A stretch of DNA of 25,435 nucleotides, taken from the NCBI GenBank assembly GCA_007280315.1, contig QYQC01000110.1, forward strand, positions 1 to 25,435, in the 5' to 3' direction. Below, piece by piece: positions 7,111-13,969 of this stretch. The stretch comes from Betaproteobacteria bacterium. Its GTDB lineage: Bacteria; Pseudomonadota; Gammaproteobacteria; Burkholderiales; SG8-39. Position 1 is the first letter of the stretch, and the number at the start of each line of letters is the position of its first letter. The position numbers and the translations under genes are program-made. The notes below the pieces were generated by a model. It searched no databases. It was not told the DNA's origin and was given only the letters and a program-made list of their open reading frames with translations.

Positions 7111-8982
7111 TTACATTGAGACTTGATATTCCCGGCGCCACAATTCGAACAGCACCAGCGCGAACAATTGCTCGCTGTTGGCCCTGCCTTGTTCCTGTCC
7201 GGCGAGCAGTCTTTCCACCTCTTTGCGGTCGAACAGGTTGCTGTCCGAACCGAGCAGCGTTTCGCGAAAGAATGCTTTCCAGGGACCGGACCGCAGCCAC
7301 GCTGCCAGTGGAATCGAGAACCCCTGCTTGCGTTCCAGATCGAATGCCGGCGGCAGCACGCGCTGTGCCAGTCTTTTAAGCAACAGCTTGCGGCCGCGCG
7401 CGGTTGCCTTCAGCCGCGACGGAACTTTGCCGAAGGCGAATTCGATCAGCCGGTAGTCGAGCAGGGGCGCGCGCACCTCGAGCGAATTGAGCATGCTGGC
7501 GCGATCCACCTTCACCAGAATGTCCTCGGCGAGGTAGTTGCCAAAATCCATGCGCGTGGCCCGTTGCAGAAGATCGGCCGACCCGGGAATGCGTTCCTCC
7601 CGAATCTGCTCCGCTGCCAGTTTCCAGGTGCCGTGGCCGGCCATCAGCCGCCGCCGCGCGTCGCGGTCGAATAAGGAAAATATCAGCGGCAGGCCGGTAC
7701 GCAGGTCGACCGCGAGCGCCTGCAGCCAGTTGCCGCCCTTGAATCCGACCGGCAGCAGGGTTTGCGCCGTACGGGCCAATGCCGCGCGCAGAATCTGTGG
7801 AATCGCGCCCGTTCTTCGCTGCAACCAGAGCAGGCGGTTGTAGTGCGGGTAACCGCCAAACAATTCATCCCCGCCATCGCCGCCCAGCGCGACGGTGCAA
7901 TGTTCGCGCACCAGACGGCTGACGAGATAGGTCGGAATCATCGAGGAATCCACCATCGGCTCGTCGAAACCCCGTGCCAGCAACGGCAGCAGATCGACGC
8001 TGGATTCGGCCGCGGACAGCTCCAGGTGCTCGGTGCCGAAGTGGCGCGCGATCAGCCGCGCGTGTTCGGTTTCGTCGTACTGGCCGTATCCGGGAAAGCG
8101 GATGGTGAAGGTCTTGACTCTGGGCGCCGAGCGTGCTGCCATCGCCGTGATCAGGCTTGAATCCACGCCGCCGCTGAGCAGCACGCCCACCGGCACGTCG
8201 GCCACCAGCTGCCGGCGCACCGCGTCTTCGAGCAGCGCTTCCAGTTCGTTAAGCAGTCCGGTTTCATCCGCACCGCCTTCGGCCGTTGCATCACTCAGCT
8301 CGGGTAACTGCCAGTAGCGCCATAGCCGCGATTGCCCGCTCGCCAGATCGAACACCAGGGCGTGGGCTGGCGGAAGTTTTTTAACCCCCTGCAGCAGGCA
8401 GCGCTCGCCCGGGACATAGCGCATGGCGAGGTAACAATCCAGCGCTTCCGGGTCGATGCGGCGCGCGAACGTAGTGTCGGCCATCAATCCCTTGAGTTCG
8501 GAGGCAAAGCGCAGCGCGTCCTGACCCTGAGCGTAGAACAGCGGTTTTTCCCCGGCGCGGTCGCGCGCCATGAACAGGCGCTTTTGCCTGATGTCGTGCA
8601 GGGCGAAGGCGAACGCGCCGTTCAGCCGCGCGAGGCAGTCCGTGCCCCATTCGCGGTAGGCCGCCAGAATTACTTCGGTGTCACTGCTGCTGCGAAATCG
8701 GTGTCCTTTAGCCGCCAATTGCTGCCTCAGGTCGGCGAAATTGTAGATTTCGCCGTTGAACACAATGCATAACTCGCCGCGCGCATCCTGCATCGGCTGA
8801 TGCCCGGTGGGCGAGAGATCGAGAATGGCGAGCCGGCTGTGACCGAGGCCGACGCAATTGTCGGCCGACCACCATAGACCGGCATCGTCCGGTCCGCGGT
8901 GACGCAGGGCGTCGCGTCCCAGCGCCAGCCACGCGCGCGCGGAGACGGGTGATTGCGAAGCGATGCCTATAATGCCGCACAT
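7111..8982 (-). CDS. asnB: Asparagine synthetase (glutamine-hydrolysing)-type amidotransferase
   Basis: A 623-residue two-domain enzyme. The N-terminal class II glutaminase starts MCGIIGI, with Cys2 becoming the N-terminal nucleophile after Met removal, and has RLAILDLSPTGHQPM (50-64), FNGEIYNF (75-82) and SSDTEV (99-104). The C-terminal synthetase domain has the ATP-pyrophosphatase P-loop LLSGGVDSS (268-276). Classical AsnB converts aspartate to asparagine using glutamine and ATP. Relatives in O-antigen and capsule loci (WbpS-like) are thought to amidate uronic acids or amino-sugar acids instead. Here it is the first gene of the polysaccharide operon, so a glycan-amidating role is plausible but unproven. 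The start is fixed by the Cys2 requirement. It diverges from waaC across a 145-bp gap. Confidence 0.9.
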   Translation of the reverse strand: MCGIIGIASQSPVSARAWLALGRDALRHRGPDDAGLWWSADNCVGLGHSRLAILDLSPTGHQPMQDARGELCIVFNGEIYNFADLRQQLAAKGHRFRSSSDTEVILAAYREWGTDCLARLNGAFAFALHDIRQKRLFMARDRAGEKPLFYAQGQDALRFASELKGLMADTTFARRIDPEALDCYLAMRYVPGERCLLQGVKKLPPAHALVFDLASGQSRLWRYWQLPELSDATAEGGADETGLLNELEALLEDAVRRQLVADVPVGVLLSGGVDSSLITAMAARSAPRVKTFTIRFPGYGQYDETEHARLIARHFGTEHLELSAAESSVDLLPLLARGFDEPMVDSSMIPTYLVSRLVREHCTVALGGDGGDELFGGYPHYNRLLWLQRRTGAIPQILRAALARTAQTLLPVGFKGGNWLQALAVDLRTGLPLIFSLFDRDARRRLMAGHGTWKLAAEQIREERIPGSADLLQRATRMDFGNYLAEDILVKVDRASMLNSLEVRAPLLDYRLIEFAFGKVPSRLKATARGRKLLLKRLAQRVLPPAFDLERKQGFSIPLAAWLRSGPWKAFFRETLLGSDSNLFDRKEVERLLAGQEQGRANSEQLFALVLFELWRREYQVSM

Positions 8983-9065
8983 ATGATGTGTCCAGTCCCG
9001 CCATCAATTCGGAACACGCAAAGAATGACCGGCATTACTAGGGTCTGCCGCCTCGGATCACAGCT

Positions 9066-9071
9066 TATAAT
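9066..9071 (+). promoter_or_regulatory. Candidate -10 element for waaC-waaA
   Basis: A perfect TATAAT lies 56 bp upstream of the waaC start in the 145-bp divergent gap. No convincing -35 hexamer is found at 16-18 bp spacing, so this is a weak call. Two copies of ACAAGGCC (9089-9096 and 9102-9109) follow in the predicted leader. No clear Shine-Dalgarno sequence precedes the waaC ATG. Confidence 0.35.
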
Positions 9072-9127
9072 TCTCTGCGCCTATTCTAACAAGGCCCTCT
9101 GACAAGGCCAGCCCCGGTTTTCACCGC

Positions 9128-10099
9128 ATGCCCAATATTCTGCTCATCAAGACTTCGTCGCTCGGCGACGTGGTGCATAACCTGCCGGTGGTGAGCGACA
9201 TCCGCGCGCGCTTTCCGGGTGCGCGCATCGACTGGGTGGTGGAGGAGGCGTATCGCGACATCGTCGGCATGCATCCGGGCGTACATCGCGCGATTGCGGT
9301 GGCATTGCGGCGCTGGCGTGGCAACCTGCTCAAGCCGGCGCACTGGCGCGAATTCGGCCAGTACCGCCGCGCGCTGGCGGGCATGCACTATGACTTCGTC
9401 ATCGACACCCAGGGTCTGGTCAAGAGCGCGCTGCTGGCGCGGATGGCCACCGGTGCGCGCCATGGTTATGCCGGCCTGAGTGCGCGCGAGCCGCTGGCGG
9501 CAAAGTTTTACGACGTCACACATGTGGTGCCGCGCGACCTGCACGCAGTCGCGCGCAACCGGCGCCTGGCGGCACAGGCGCTGGGTTACGACTTGCGGCC
9601 TGCACCCGACTACGGCATCACTGCGCCGCTGGCGGCAGGCGCCGAGGCGTCCGGACCGTACTGCGTGCTGCTGCACGCGACCAGCCGCGCCGACAAGTTA
9701 TGGCCGGAGCCGGCCTGGGTACAACTCGGAAGCGAACTCGCGCGACGGGGCTACGCGCTGATGCTGCCTTGGGGCGACGCAGCGGAACGCGCGCGCAGCG
9801 AGCGCATCGCGCGTGCGCTGCCGCGGGCTACCGTGCCGTCTGCGCTGGACATTTCCGGCGTGGCTGGCTTGCTCGCCGGTGCCCGCGCAGTGATCGGTGT
9901 CGACACCGGACTGGTCCATCTGGCGGCCGCCCTGGACCGTCCCGTTGTGGCCATTTACTGCGGGACGCGTCCGGGGCTCACCGGCGTCTACGCCGCCCAG
10001 GGCGCGCCAGTACGCAATCTGGGCGATAGCGGGGCAGCACCTGCGGTTGCCGAGGTGCTGACAGCGTTTGCAGACGTGGTCGGCGGAGGCACCGCGTGA
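9128..10099 (+). CDS. waaC: Lipopolysaccharide heptosyltransferase I
   Basis: A 323-residue GT9 (GT-B fold) enzyme that transfers the first L-glycero-D-manno-heptose from ADP-heptose to Kdo2-lipid A on the inner membrane's cytoplasmic face. Signs are the N-terminal LLIKTSSLGDVVHNLP (5-20), whose Asp14 region matches the catalytic aspartate of the family, RIDWVVEEAY (33-42), LHATSRADKLW (182-192) and the donor-binding GVDTGLVHLAAAL (257-269). Length fits the family (about 320). The stop overlaps the GTG start of waaA (10096-10099), so the two are translationally coupled. It diverges from the polysaccharide operon, linking the two parts of LPS synthesis. Confidence 0.95.
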   Translation: MPNILLIKTSSLGDVVHNLPVVSDIRARFPGARIDWVVEEAYRDIVGMHPGVHRAIAVALRRWRGNLLKPAHWREFGQYRRALAGMHYDFVIDTQGLVKSALLARMATGARHGYAGLSAREPLAAKFYDVTHVVPRDLHAVARNRRLAAQALGYDLRPAPDYGITAPLAAGAEASGPYCVLLHATSRADKLWPEPAWVQLGSELARRGYALMLPWGDAAERARSERIARALPRATVPSALDISGVAGLLAGARAVIGVDTGLVHLAAALDRPVVAIYCGTRPGLTGVYAAQGAPVRNLGDSGAAPAVAEVLTAFADVVGGGTA

Positions 10100-11355
10100 T
10101 CTGGCGCGCCGGCTATCGGCTGCTGCTGTGGCTGCTGTTTCCCTGGGCGCTTTGGCATTTGTGGTGGCGCGGCCGGCGCCAGCCGGGCTACCGCCAGAAT
10201 ATCGGCGAGCGCTTCGGCTGGTATCAGACGCAATCCACGCAGCCGGTGATCTGGCTGCATGCGGTGTCGGTGGGCGAAACCCGCGCCGCCGAACCGCTGG
10301 TGCGCGCGCTGGCCGCGCGCTTTCCCGGGCATCAACTGCTGCTCACGCAAATGACGCCCACCGGACGCGAAGCCGCACAACAACTGTTCGGCGACATGGC
10401 GACCATCGTCTATCTGCCCTACGATTATCCCGCGGCGGTGACCCGCTTCCTTGCGCGCTTCAGGCCGCGGCTGGGCATCCTCATGGAAACCGAAATCTGG
10501 TTCAATCTGATCGACGCCTGCGCGCGGCAGGGTGTGCCCTTGATTCTCGCCAACGCCAGATTGTCGGAGAAATCGGCGCGCGGCTACCAACGGGTAGCAG
10601 CGCTGACGCGCGCGGCCCTCGGAAGGCTGGCGGCGATCAGCGCCCAGTCGCGCGAGGATGCCGCGCGCTTAGAGCGCCTGGGTGCTGCGGCCGTCGAAAT
10701 CACCGGCAATCTCAAGTTCGACGTCGCGCGGGCCCCGCAGCTGCTGGCACTGGGCGCGCAGATGAGGCAGGACATGGGCCAGCGTCCGGTGTTGCTGGCG
10801 GCGAGCACGCGCGACGGTGAAGAAGAACTGGTGCTGAACGCGTTTGCGCGCATCGACGTGGCGGACCTGCTGCTGCTGCTGGTGCCGCGCCATCCGCAGC
10901 GCTTTGACGCGGTCGCCGCCCTTCTGGAAAAGCACAAGTTGAGCTATGTCCGCCGCAGCGACAATCGCCCGGTGCCGGCCGATTGCCGCGTGCTGCTCGG
11001 CGACAGTATGGGCGAAATGACGGCCTACTATGCCGCCTGCGATCTGGCCTTCATCGGCGGCAGTCTGCTGCCCTACGGCGGACAGAACCTGATCGAGGCT
11101 TGCGCCGCGGGCTGTCCGCTGCTATTCGGACCGCATATGTACAACTTCGCCGAGGCCTCCAGCCAGGCACTGGCCGCGGGCGCCGCAATCGAGGTTGTCG
11201 ATGCGGCGGCGCTGGGCGAGCGTGCGGGGGAACTGCTCGGGGATTCGGCCGCGCTGGCGCGTATGTCGCAGGCGGCGCTCGATTTCAGCCGCGCCCACCG
11301 GGGGGCGACGGCGCGCAATCTGGCGATGTGCGAGCGCTTGCTCCAGCCGCACTAA
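10096..11355 (+). CDS. waaA: 3-deoxy-D-manno-octulosonic acid (Kdo) transferase
   Basis: A 419-residue GT30 enzyme that attaches Kdo from CMP-Kdo to the lipid A precursor, an essential step in Gram-negative LPS synthesis. The N-terminal hydrophobic helix (LLLWLLFPWALWHLW, about 9-23) is the membrane anchor. HAVSVGE (55-61) holds the catalytic-base glutamate of the family; METEIW (130-135), VPRHPQRF (263-270) and GGSLLPYGGQNLIE (321-334) are donor-site motifs. The start is a GTG that overlaps the waaC TGA (GTGA), giving the normal N-terminus MIWRAGYR; an upstream extension in this frame would run into waaC. It converges on tolC, with tandem hairpins between. Confidence 0.95.
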   Translation: MIWRAGYRLLLWLLFPWALWHLWWRGRRQPGYRQNIGERFGWYQTQSTQPVIWLHAVSVGETRAAEPLVRALAARFPGHQLLLTQMTPTGREAAQQLFGDMATIVYLPYDYPAAVTRFLARFRPRLGILMETEIWFNLIDACARQGVPLILANARLSEKSARGYQRVAALTRAALGRLAAISAQSREDAARLERLGAAAVEITGNLKFDVARAPQLLALGAQMRQDMGQRPVLLAASTRDGEEELVLNAFARIDVADLLLLLVPRHPQRFDAVAALLEKHKLSYVRRSDNRPVPADCRVLLGDSMGEMTAYYAACDLAFIGGSLLPYGGQNLIEACAAGCPLLFGPHMYNFAEASSQALAAGAAIEVVDAAALGERAGELLGDSAALARMSQAALDFSRAHRGATARNLAMCERLLQPH

Positions 11356-11414
11356 TTTTCTTTGCAGGTTTTTGCGCGCTTAAAACGCCAAGGTGCGGGG
11401 TTGCTCTTATACAA

Positions 11415-11464
11415 GATCACCGATTGCGTACGGATGTGTTTTTATCGGTACGCAATCGGTGATC
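11415..11464. repeat. Perfect 17-bp inverted repeat with 16-nt loop
   Basis: Arms GATCACCGATTGCGTAC (11415-11431) and GTACGCAATCGGTGATC (11448-11464) are exact reverse complements, separated by a 16-base AT-richer loop with a T run. It sits between the convergent ends of waaA and tolC, 60 bp after the waaA stop, and is immediately followed by a second hairpin. No clear U-tract follows either arm, so it is not a textbook intrinsic terminator on either strand. It may stop convergent transcription, protect mRNA 3' ends, or be a copy of a dispersed palindromic repeat. Confidence 0.85.
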
Positions 11465-11465
11465 C

Positions 11466-11489
11466 GCGCGGACGGGACGCCGTCCGCGC
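11466..11489. terminator. GC-rich 10-bp hairpin, candidate bidirectional terminator
   Basis: Arms GCGCGGACGG (11466-11475) and CCGTCCGCGC (11480-11489) pair perfectly around the tetraloop GACG. It starts 1 base after the preceding 17-bp hairpin and lies 66 bp before the tolC 3' end. The stem would be very stable, but no run of T follows on either strand, so termination is inferred from the position between convergent genes rather than from the full motif. Confidence 0.5.
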
Positions 11490-11555
11490 AAGCCTAGCTG
11501 CAATGGCGTGAACTATCGTGCTGCACTCGCGGGCGTGAAACTTGACTTTCCGGGT

Positions 11556-12884
11556 CTAACTTGTACCCAGCAGGCGGTTGACTGTTTCCAGGTCTTCTTC
11601 AGTCAGTGTGCCTGACGCAGCTTTCAGCTTGAGCCCGTTCAGCAGCGTATCGTAACGTGCCTTGGCGAGGTCGCGCTTGGTCGAAAACAGCTGTTGCTGC
11701 GCGTTCAGCACGTCGATATTGATGCGCACGCCCACTTCGTAGCCGAGCTTGTTCGAATCGAGCGCGCTCTGGCTGGAAATCAGCGCCTGCTCCAGCGCGC
11801 CGACCTGCGCCATGCCGTTGGTGACGCCAAGGTAGGCCTGGCGTGCCGCTTGTGCGGCGCCGCGGCGCGCAACCTCGAGATCCTGACGCGCTTTTTCCTG
11901 GTTCGCGATCGCCTGGCGTACCAGCGAGTTTACGCCGCCGCCTGAATACAGAGGGATCGCAAGCTGAAATCCGACGCTGCGGCTGGTGCTGTCGGTGCCC
12001 AGACTCACGGTGCCGACGCTACTGATGCTGGCGGAGTTGCTGCCGTAGCTGCCCACCATATTCAGCGTGGGATAGTGGCCGGATCGGCTGCGCTCGATCT
12101 CGCGCGTGGCGATCTCCAGTGCAGCCTGCTGAATGCGTACCGTGAAATTCTGTTCTTCTGCGCTGGCGATCCAGGGCTCCATCGCGCTCGGCTTGGGCGG
12201 ACTGAGTTCGGTCGAAGGCTTCAGCGGGGCGAGACCCTCCGGAGCCTTGCCAATGATCTGTAGCAGCGCGCTTTTCCTGATATCAAGATCGCTTTGCGCG
12301 GCAATTTCCTGGCTCGCCGAAAGGTCGAAACGCGACTGCGCCTCGTGCGTGTCGGTGATGGTTGCGGTGCCGACCTCGAAGTTGCGCTTGGCCTGCGCCA
12401 GTTGCTCGGAGATGGCGGTCTTCTGTGCCTGGATAAAGGCCAGGTTGTCCTGGGAGGCGAGCACGTCAAAGTAGGCCTGCGCGACGCGCACGATCAGGTC
12501 CTGCGCGACCTGCCCGAATACGGCTTCGGCCTGGGCCACTTTGAAGCCGGCTTCCTTGTATAACGTAATGCTTTGCCAGTTGAACAGGGGCTGCGTCAGC
12601 GACACACTGTAGCCGTTGGTGTTGCCTTCCCGTTTTGACGGTGGGACTGCGCCGCGAAAATCGATGTCTATGGTGTTCATCTGGGTGAAACCGCTGGCGC
12701 TGATCGTCGGCAGCAACAGCGCCAGTCCCTGCGGCATGGCCTCGCGTCCGGCGTCGCGCGTTGCCCGAGCAGAGGCATATACCGGGTCATTGGTGCGTGC
12801 TTCGCGGTAGGTTTGCAGCAGATCCGCCGCAAGCAACGGTTGGCTGATTGCGAGAAGGGCGAGAAATATTGCGTTTCGCTTCAT
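11556..12884 (-). CDS. tolC: TolC-family outer membrane efflux/secretion protein
   Basis: A 442-residue outer membrane channel of the TolC/OEP family, which forms a trimeric beta-barrel with a long periplasmic alpha-helical tunnel for RND or type I export systems. The N-terminus MKRNAIFLALLAISQPLLAADL is a signal peptide with probable cleavage after LLA. The mature protein opens LLQTYREARTNDPVYASARA, typical of OEP repeat 1; a second OEP repeat begins near ATREIERSRSGHYPTLN, with the later helix region QLFSTKRDLAKARYDTLLNGLKLK. An in-frame start 51 bases upstream (12935) would put a hydrophilic leader before the signal peptide and overlap the rhodanese gene, so the ATG at 12884 is chosen; it lies 7 bp after that gene. 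TGAGG precedes it. Confidence 0.92.
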   Translation of the reverse strand: MKRNAIFLALLAISQPLLAADLLQTYREARTNDPVYASARATRDAGREAMPQGLALLLPTISASGFTQMNTIDIDFRGAVPPSKREGNTNGYSVSLTQPLFNWQSITLYKEAGFKVAQAEAVFGQVAQDLIVRVAQAYFDVLASQDNLAFIQAQKTAISEQLAQAKRNFEVGTATITDTHEAQSRFDLSASQEIAAQSDLDIRKSALLQIIGKAPEGLAPLKPSTELSPPKPSAMEPWIASAEEQNFTVRIQQAALEIATREIERSRSGHYPTLNMVGSYGSNSASISSVGTVSLGTDSTSRSVGFQLAIPLYSGGGVNSLVRQAIANQEKARQDLEVARRGAAQAARQAYLGVTNGMAQVGALEQALISSQSALDSNKLGYEVGVRINIDVLNAQQQLFSTKRDLAKARYDTLLNGLKLKAASGTLTEEDLETVNRLLGTS

Positions 12885-12891
12885 TTTGGCC

Positions 12892-13215
12892 TCAGTATCT
12901 GGGCATGCCGGGTTCGACCTGGTTGGCCCAGGCATTTACTCCGCCCTGCAGGTTGTACAAATTGGAAAAGCCGTTGCGCTCCAGAAACAGGCCCACCTGG
13001 AAACTGCGCACGCCGTGATGGCAGATCACCACGGTATCGGTGTCCGGATCGAACTCCCGCGCGCGTGCCGGAATGGTATTCATCGGCGCCAGCATCGATC
13101 CTTCGATGCGGCAGGTGTTGAATTCCCAGGGCTCGCGCACATCGAGCAGAACCGGCGGTTTGCGCTCGCGGTCGGCCAGCCATTGCTGCAGCAGCTGCGG
13201 CGTGATCTGCGTCAT
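12892..13215 (-). CDS. Rhodanese-like sulfurtransferase domain protein
   Basis: A 107-residue single rhodanese domain. It has LLDVREPWEF (23-32), the CH2A-type motif of the fold, and the active-site loop CHHGVRS (65-71), with Cys65 as the persulfide-carrying residue, followed by GFSNLYNLQGGVNAW, the usual closing motif. Such small proteins (GlpE-like) move sulfane sulfur to acceptors such as thiols or cyanide in the cytoplasm. The six-residue active loop is the sulfurtransferase size, not the longer phosphatase type. It lies 2 bp after the pcm-like gene and 7 bp before tolC, so the three are almost certainly cotranscribed. The physiological acceptor is not evident. Confidence 0.92.
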   Translation of the reverse strand: MTQITPQLLQQWLADRERKPPVLLDVREPWEFNTCRIEGSMLAPMNTIPARAREFDPDTDTVVICHHGVRSFQVGLFLERNGFSNLYNLQGGVNAWANQVEPGMPRY

Positions 13216-13217
13216 GC

Positions 13218-13880
13218 TTAGAAGCTGAAGCGCTCGCCCGCGGGAGCATTGGTCAGCGGCGCGATTTGCGTTTCCAAAAAATCGATCGAACTGTAGACCG
13301 CGTCGCCGGTGCAGGTGATCAGACGAGCCGCCATCACCGGCGCCGTGCCGACCACGGCGAACAGGCGTGCGCCGGTTCGCATTTGCTGTAACAGGTTCCG
13401 CGGGATTTCTGGCGTCGATCCGGTGAGCACGATAACGTCGTAGGGAGCGTGTCTTGACCAGCCCTCTACCGCATCGCCCAGCTCCACCGTCGCGTTGGCG
13501 ACGCCGGCGCGGCGCAGGCTGGCTTCGCCCGACGCTTTGAGTTCCGGATCGATTTCGACGCTGTAGACATGCTGCGCGCGCTGCGCCAAGAGCGCGGTGA
13601 AATAGCCAGAGCCGGTGCCGACTTCAAGGATCCTGTCGGTGGGTTTTACCGCCAGTTCCTGCAATACGCGTGCCTCCAGCTTGGGCATCCACATGCGCGC
13701 GCTCGGGCTGATCGGGATCTCCAGATCGGAGAAAGCCAGCATGCGGTAGGCGGCGGGCACGAAATCCTCGCGCTTGACCGCATAAAGCGAATCCAGTACG
13801 CCCTGATCCAGCACCTCCCACGGGCGAATCTGGTACTCGATCATGTTCAAACGGGCTTGTTCGACGTTCATTGCAGTCAT
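13218..13880 (-). CDS. pcm: Protein-L-isoaspartate O-methyltransferase family protein
   Basis: A 220-residue SAM methyltransferase of the PCMT family, with motif I ILEVGTGSGYFTALLAQ (84-100), VYSVEIDPEL and DAVEGWSRHAPYDVIVLTGSTPEIP. Classical Pcm methylates isoaspartyl residues in aged proteins to start their repair. The N-terminal part reads REDFVPAAYRMLAFSDLEIPI then SPSARMWMPKLEARVLQ, where classical enzymes carry GQTISQP; that substrate-site motif is replaced here, so activity on isoaspartate is not assured. A second ATG three codons in (MNVEQARLN) is an equally possible start. It is first in the pcm-rhodanese-tolC run and has its own candidate promoter. The symbol is by family; a divergent role is possible. 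Confidence 0.8.
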   Translation of the reverse strand: MTAMNVEQARLNMIEYQIRPWEVLDQGVLDSLYAVKREDFVPAAYRMLAFSDLEIPISPSARMWMPKLEARVLQELAVKPTDRILEVGTGSGYFTALLAQRAQHVYSVEIDPELKASGEASLRRAGVANATVELGDAVEGWSRHAPYDVIVLTGSTPEIPRNLLQQMRTGARLFAVVGTAPVMAARLITCTGDAVYSSIDFLETQIAPLTNAPAGERFSF

Positions 13881-13926
13881 GGCAGATCAGCTCGCGCAGG
13901 TAGATGGGCAAATTTGACCGATGCGA

Positions 13927-13935
13927 ATTTTAGCA
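13927..13935 (-). promoter_or_regulatory. Extended -10 promoter element for pcm-rhodanese-tolC
   Basis: On the minus strand the sequence reads TGCTAAAAT, an extended -10 (TGn followed by TAAAAT, 13932 to 13927). No good -35 hexamer lies 16-18 bp upstream. The predicted start site is near 13920, 40 bases before the pcm start codon. A poor -35 with an extended -10 is typical of activator-dependent promoters, and a CRP-like palindrome sits at the matching position. Confidence 0.5.
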
Positions 13936-13953
13936 TTGTTTGCGCGTTCGCCT

Positions 13954-13969
13954 TGTGACGCCTGTCACA
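13954..13969. promoter_or_regulatory. CRP/FNR-family type palindrome (TGTGA-N6-TCACA)
   Basis: The 16-base sequence TGTGACGCCTGTCACA is a perfect palindrome with 6-bp arms and contains the exact CRP half-site arrangement TGTGA-N6-TCACA. Its centre (13961.5) is 41.5 bp upstream of the start site predicted from the extended -10 element, the classical class II activator position. It overlaps the stop codon of the RND permease gene. A weak hairpin role is possible, but no T-run follows. Confidence 0.55.

Noticed and set aside
12885..12935. Upstream ATG adding 17 residues to TolC
   Set aside because: It would place a hydrophilic leader before a good signal peptide and overlap the rhodanese gene; the ATG at 12884 fits better.
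13954..13969. Palindrome after the RND permease as an intrinsic terminator
   Set aside because: The stem is only 6 bp and no T-run follows on either strand; the CRP-type half-sites and promoter spacing explain it better.
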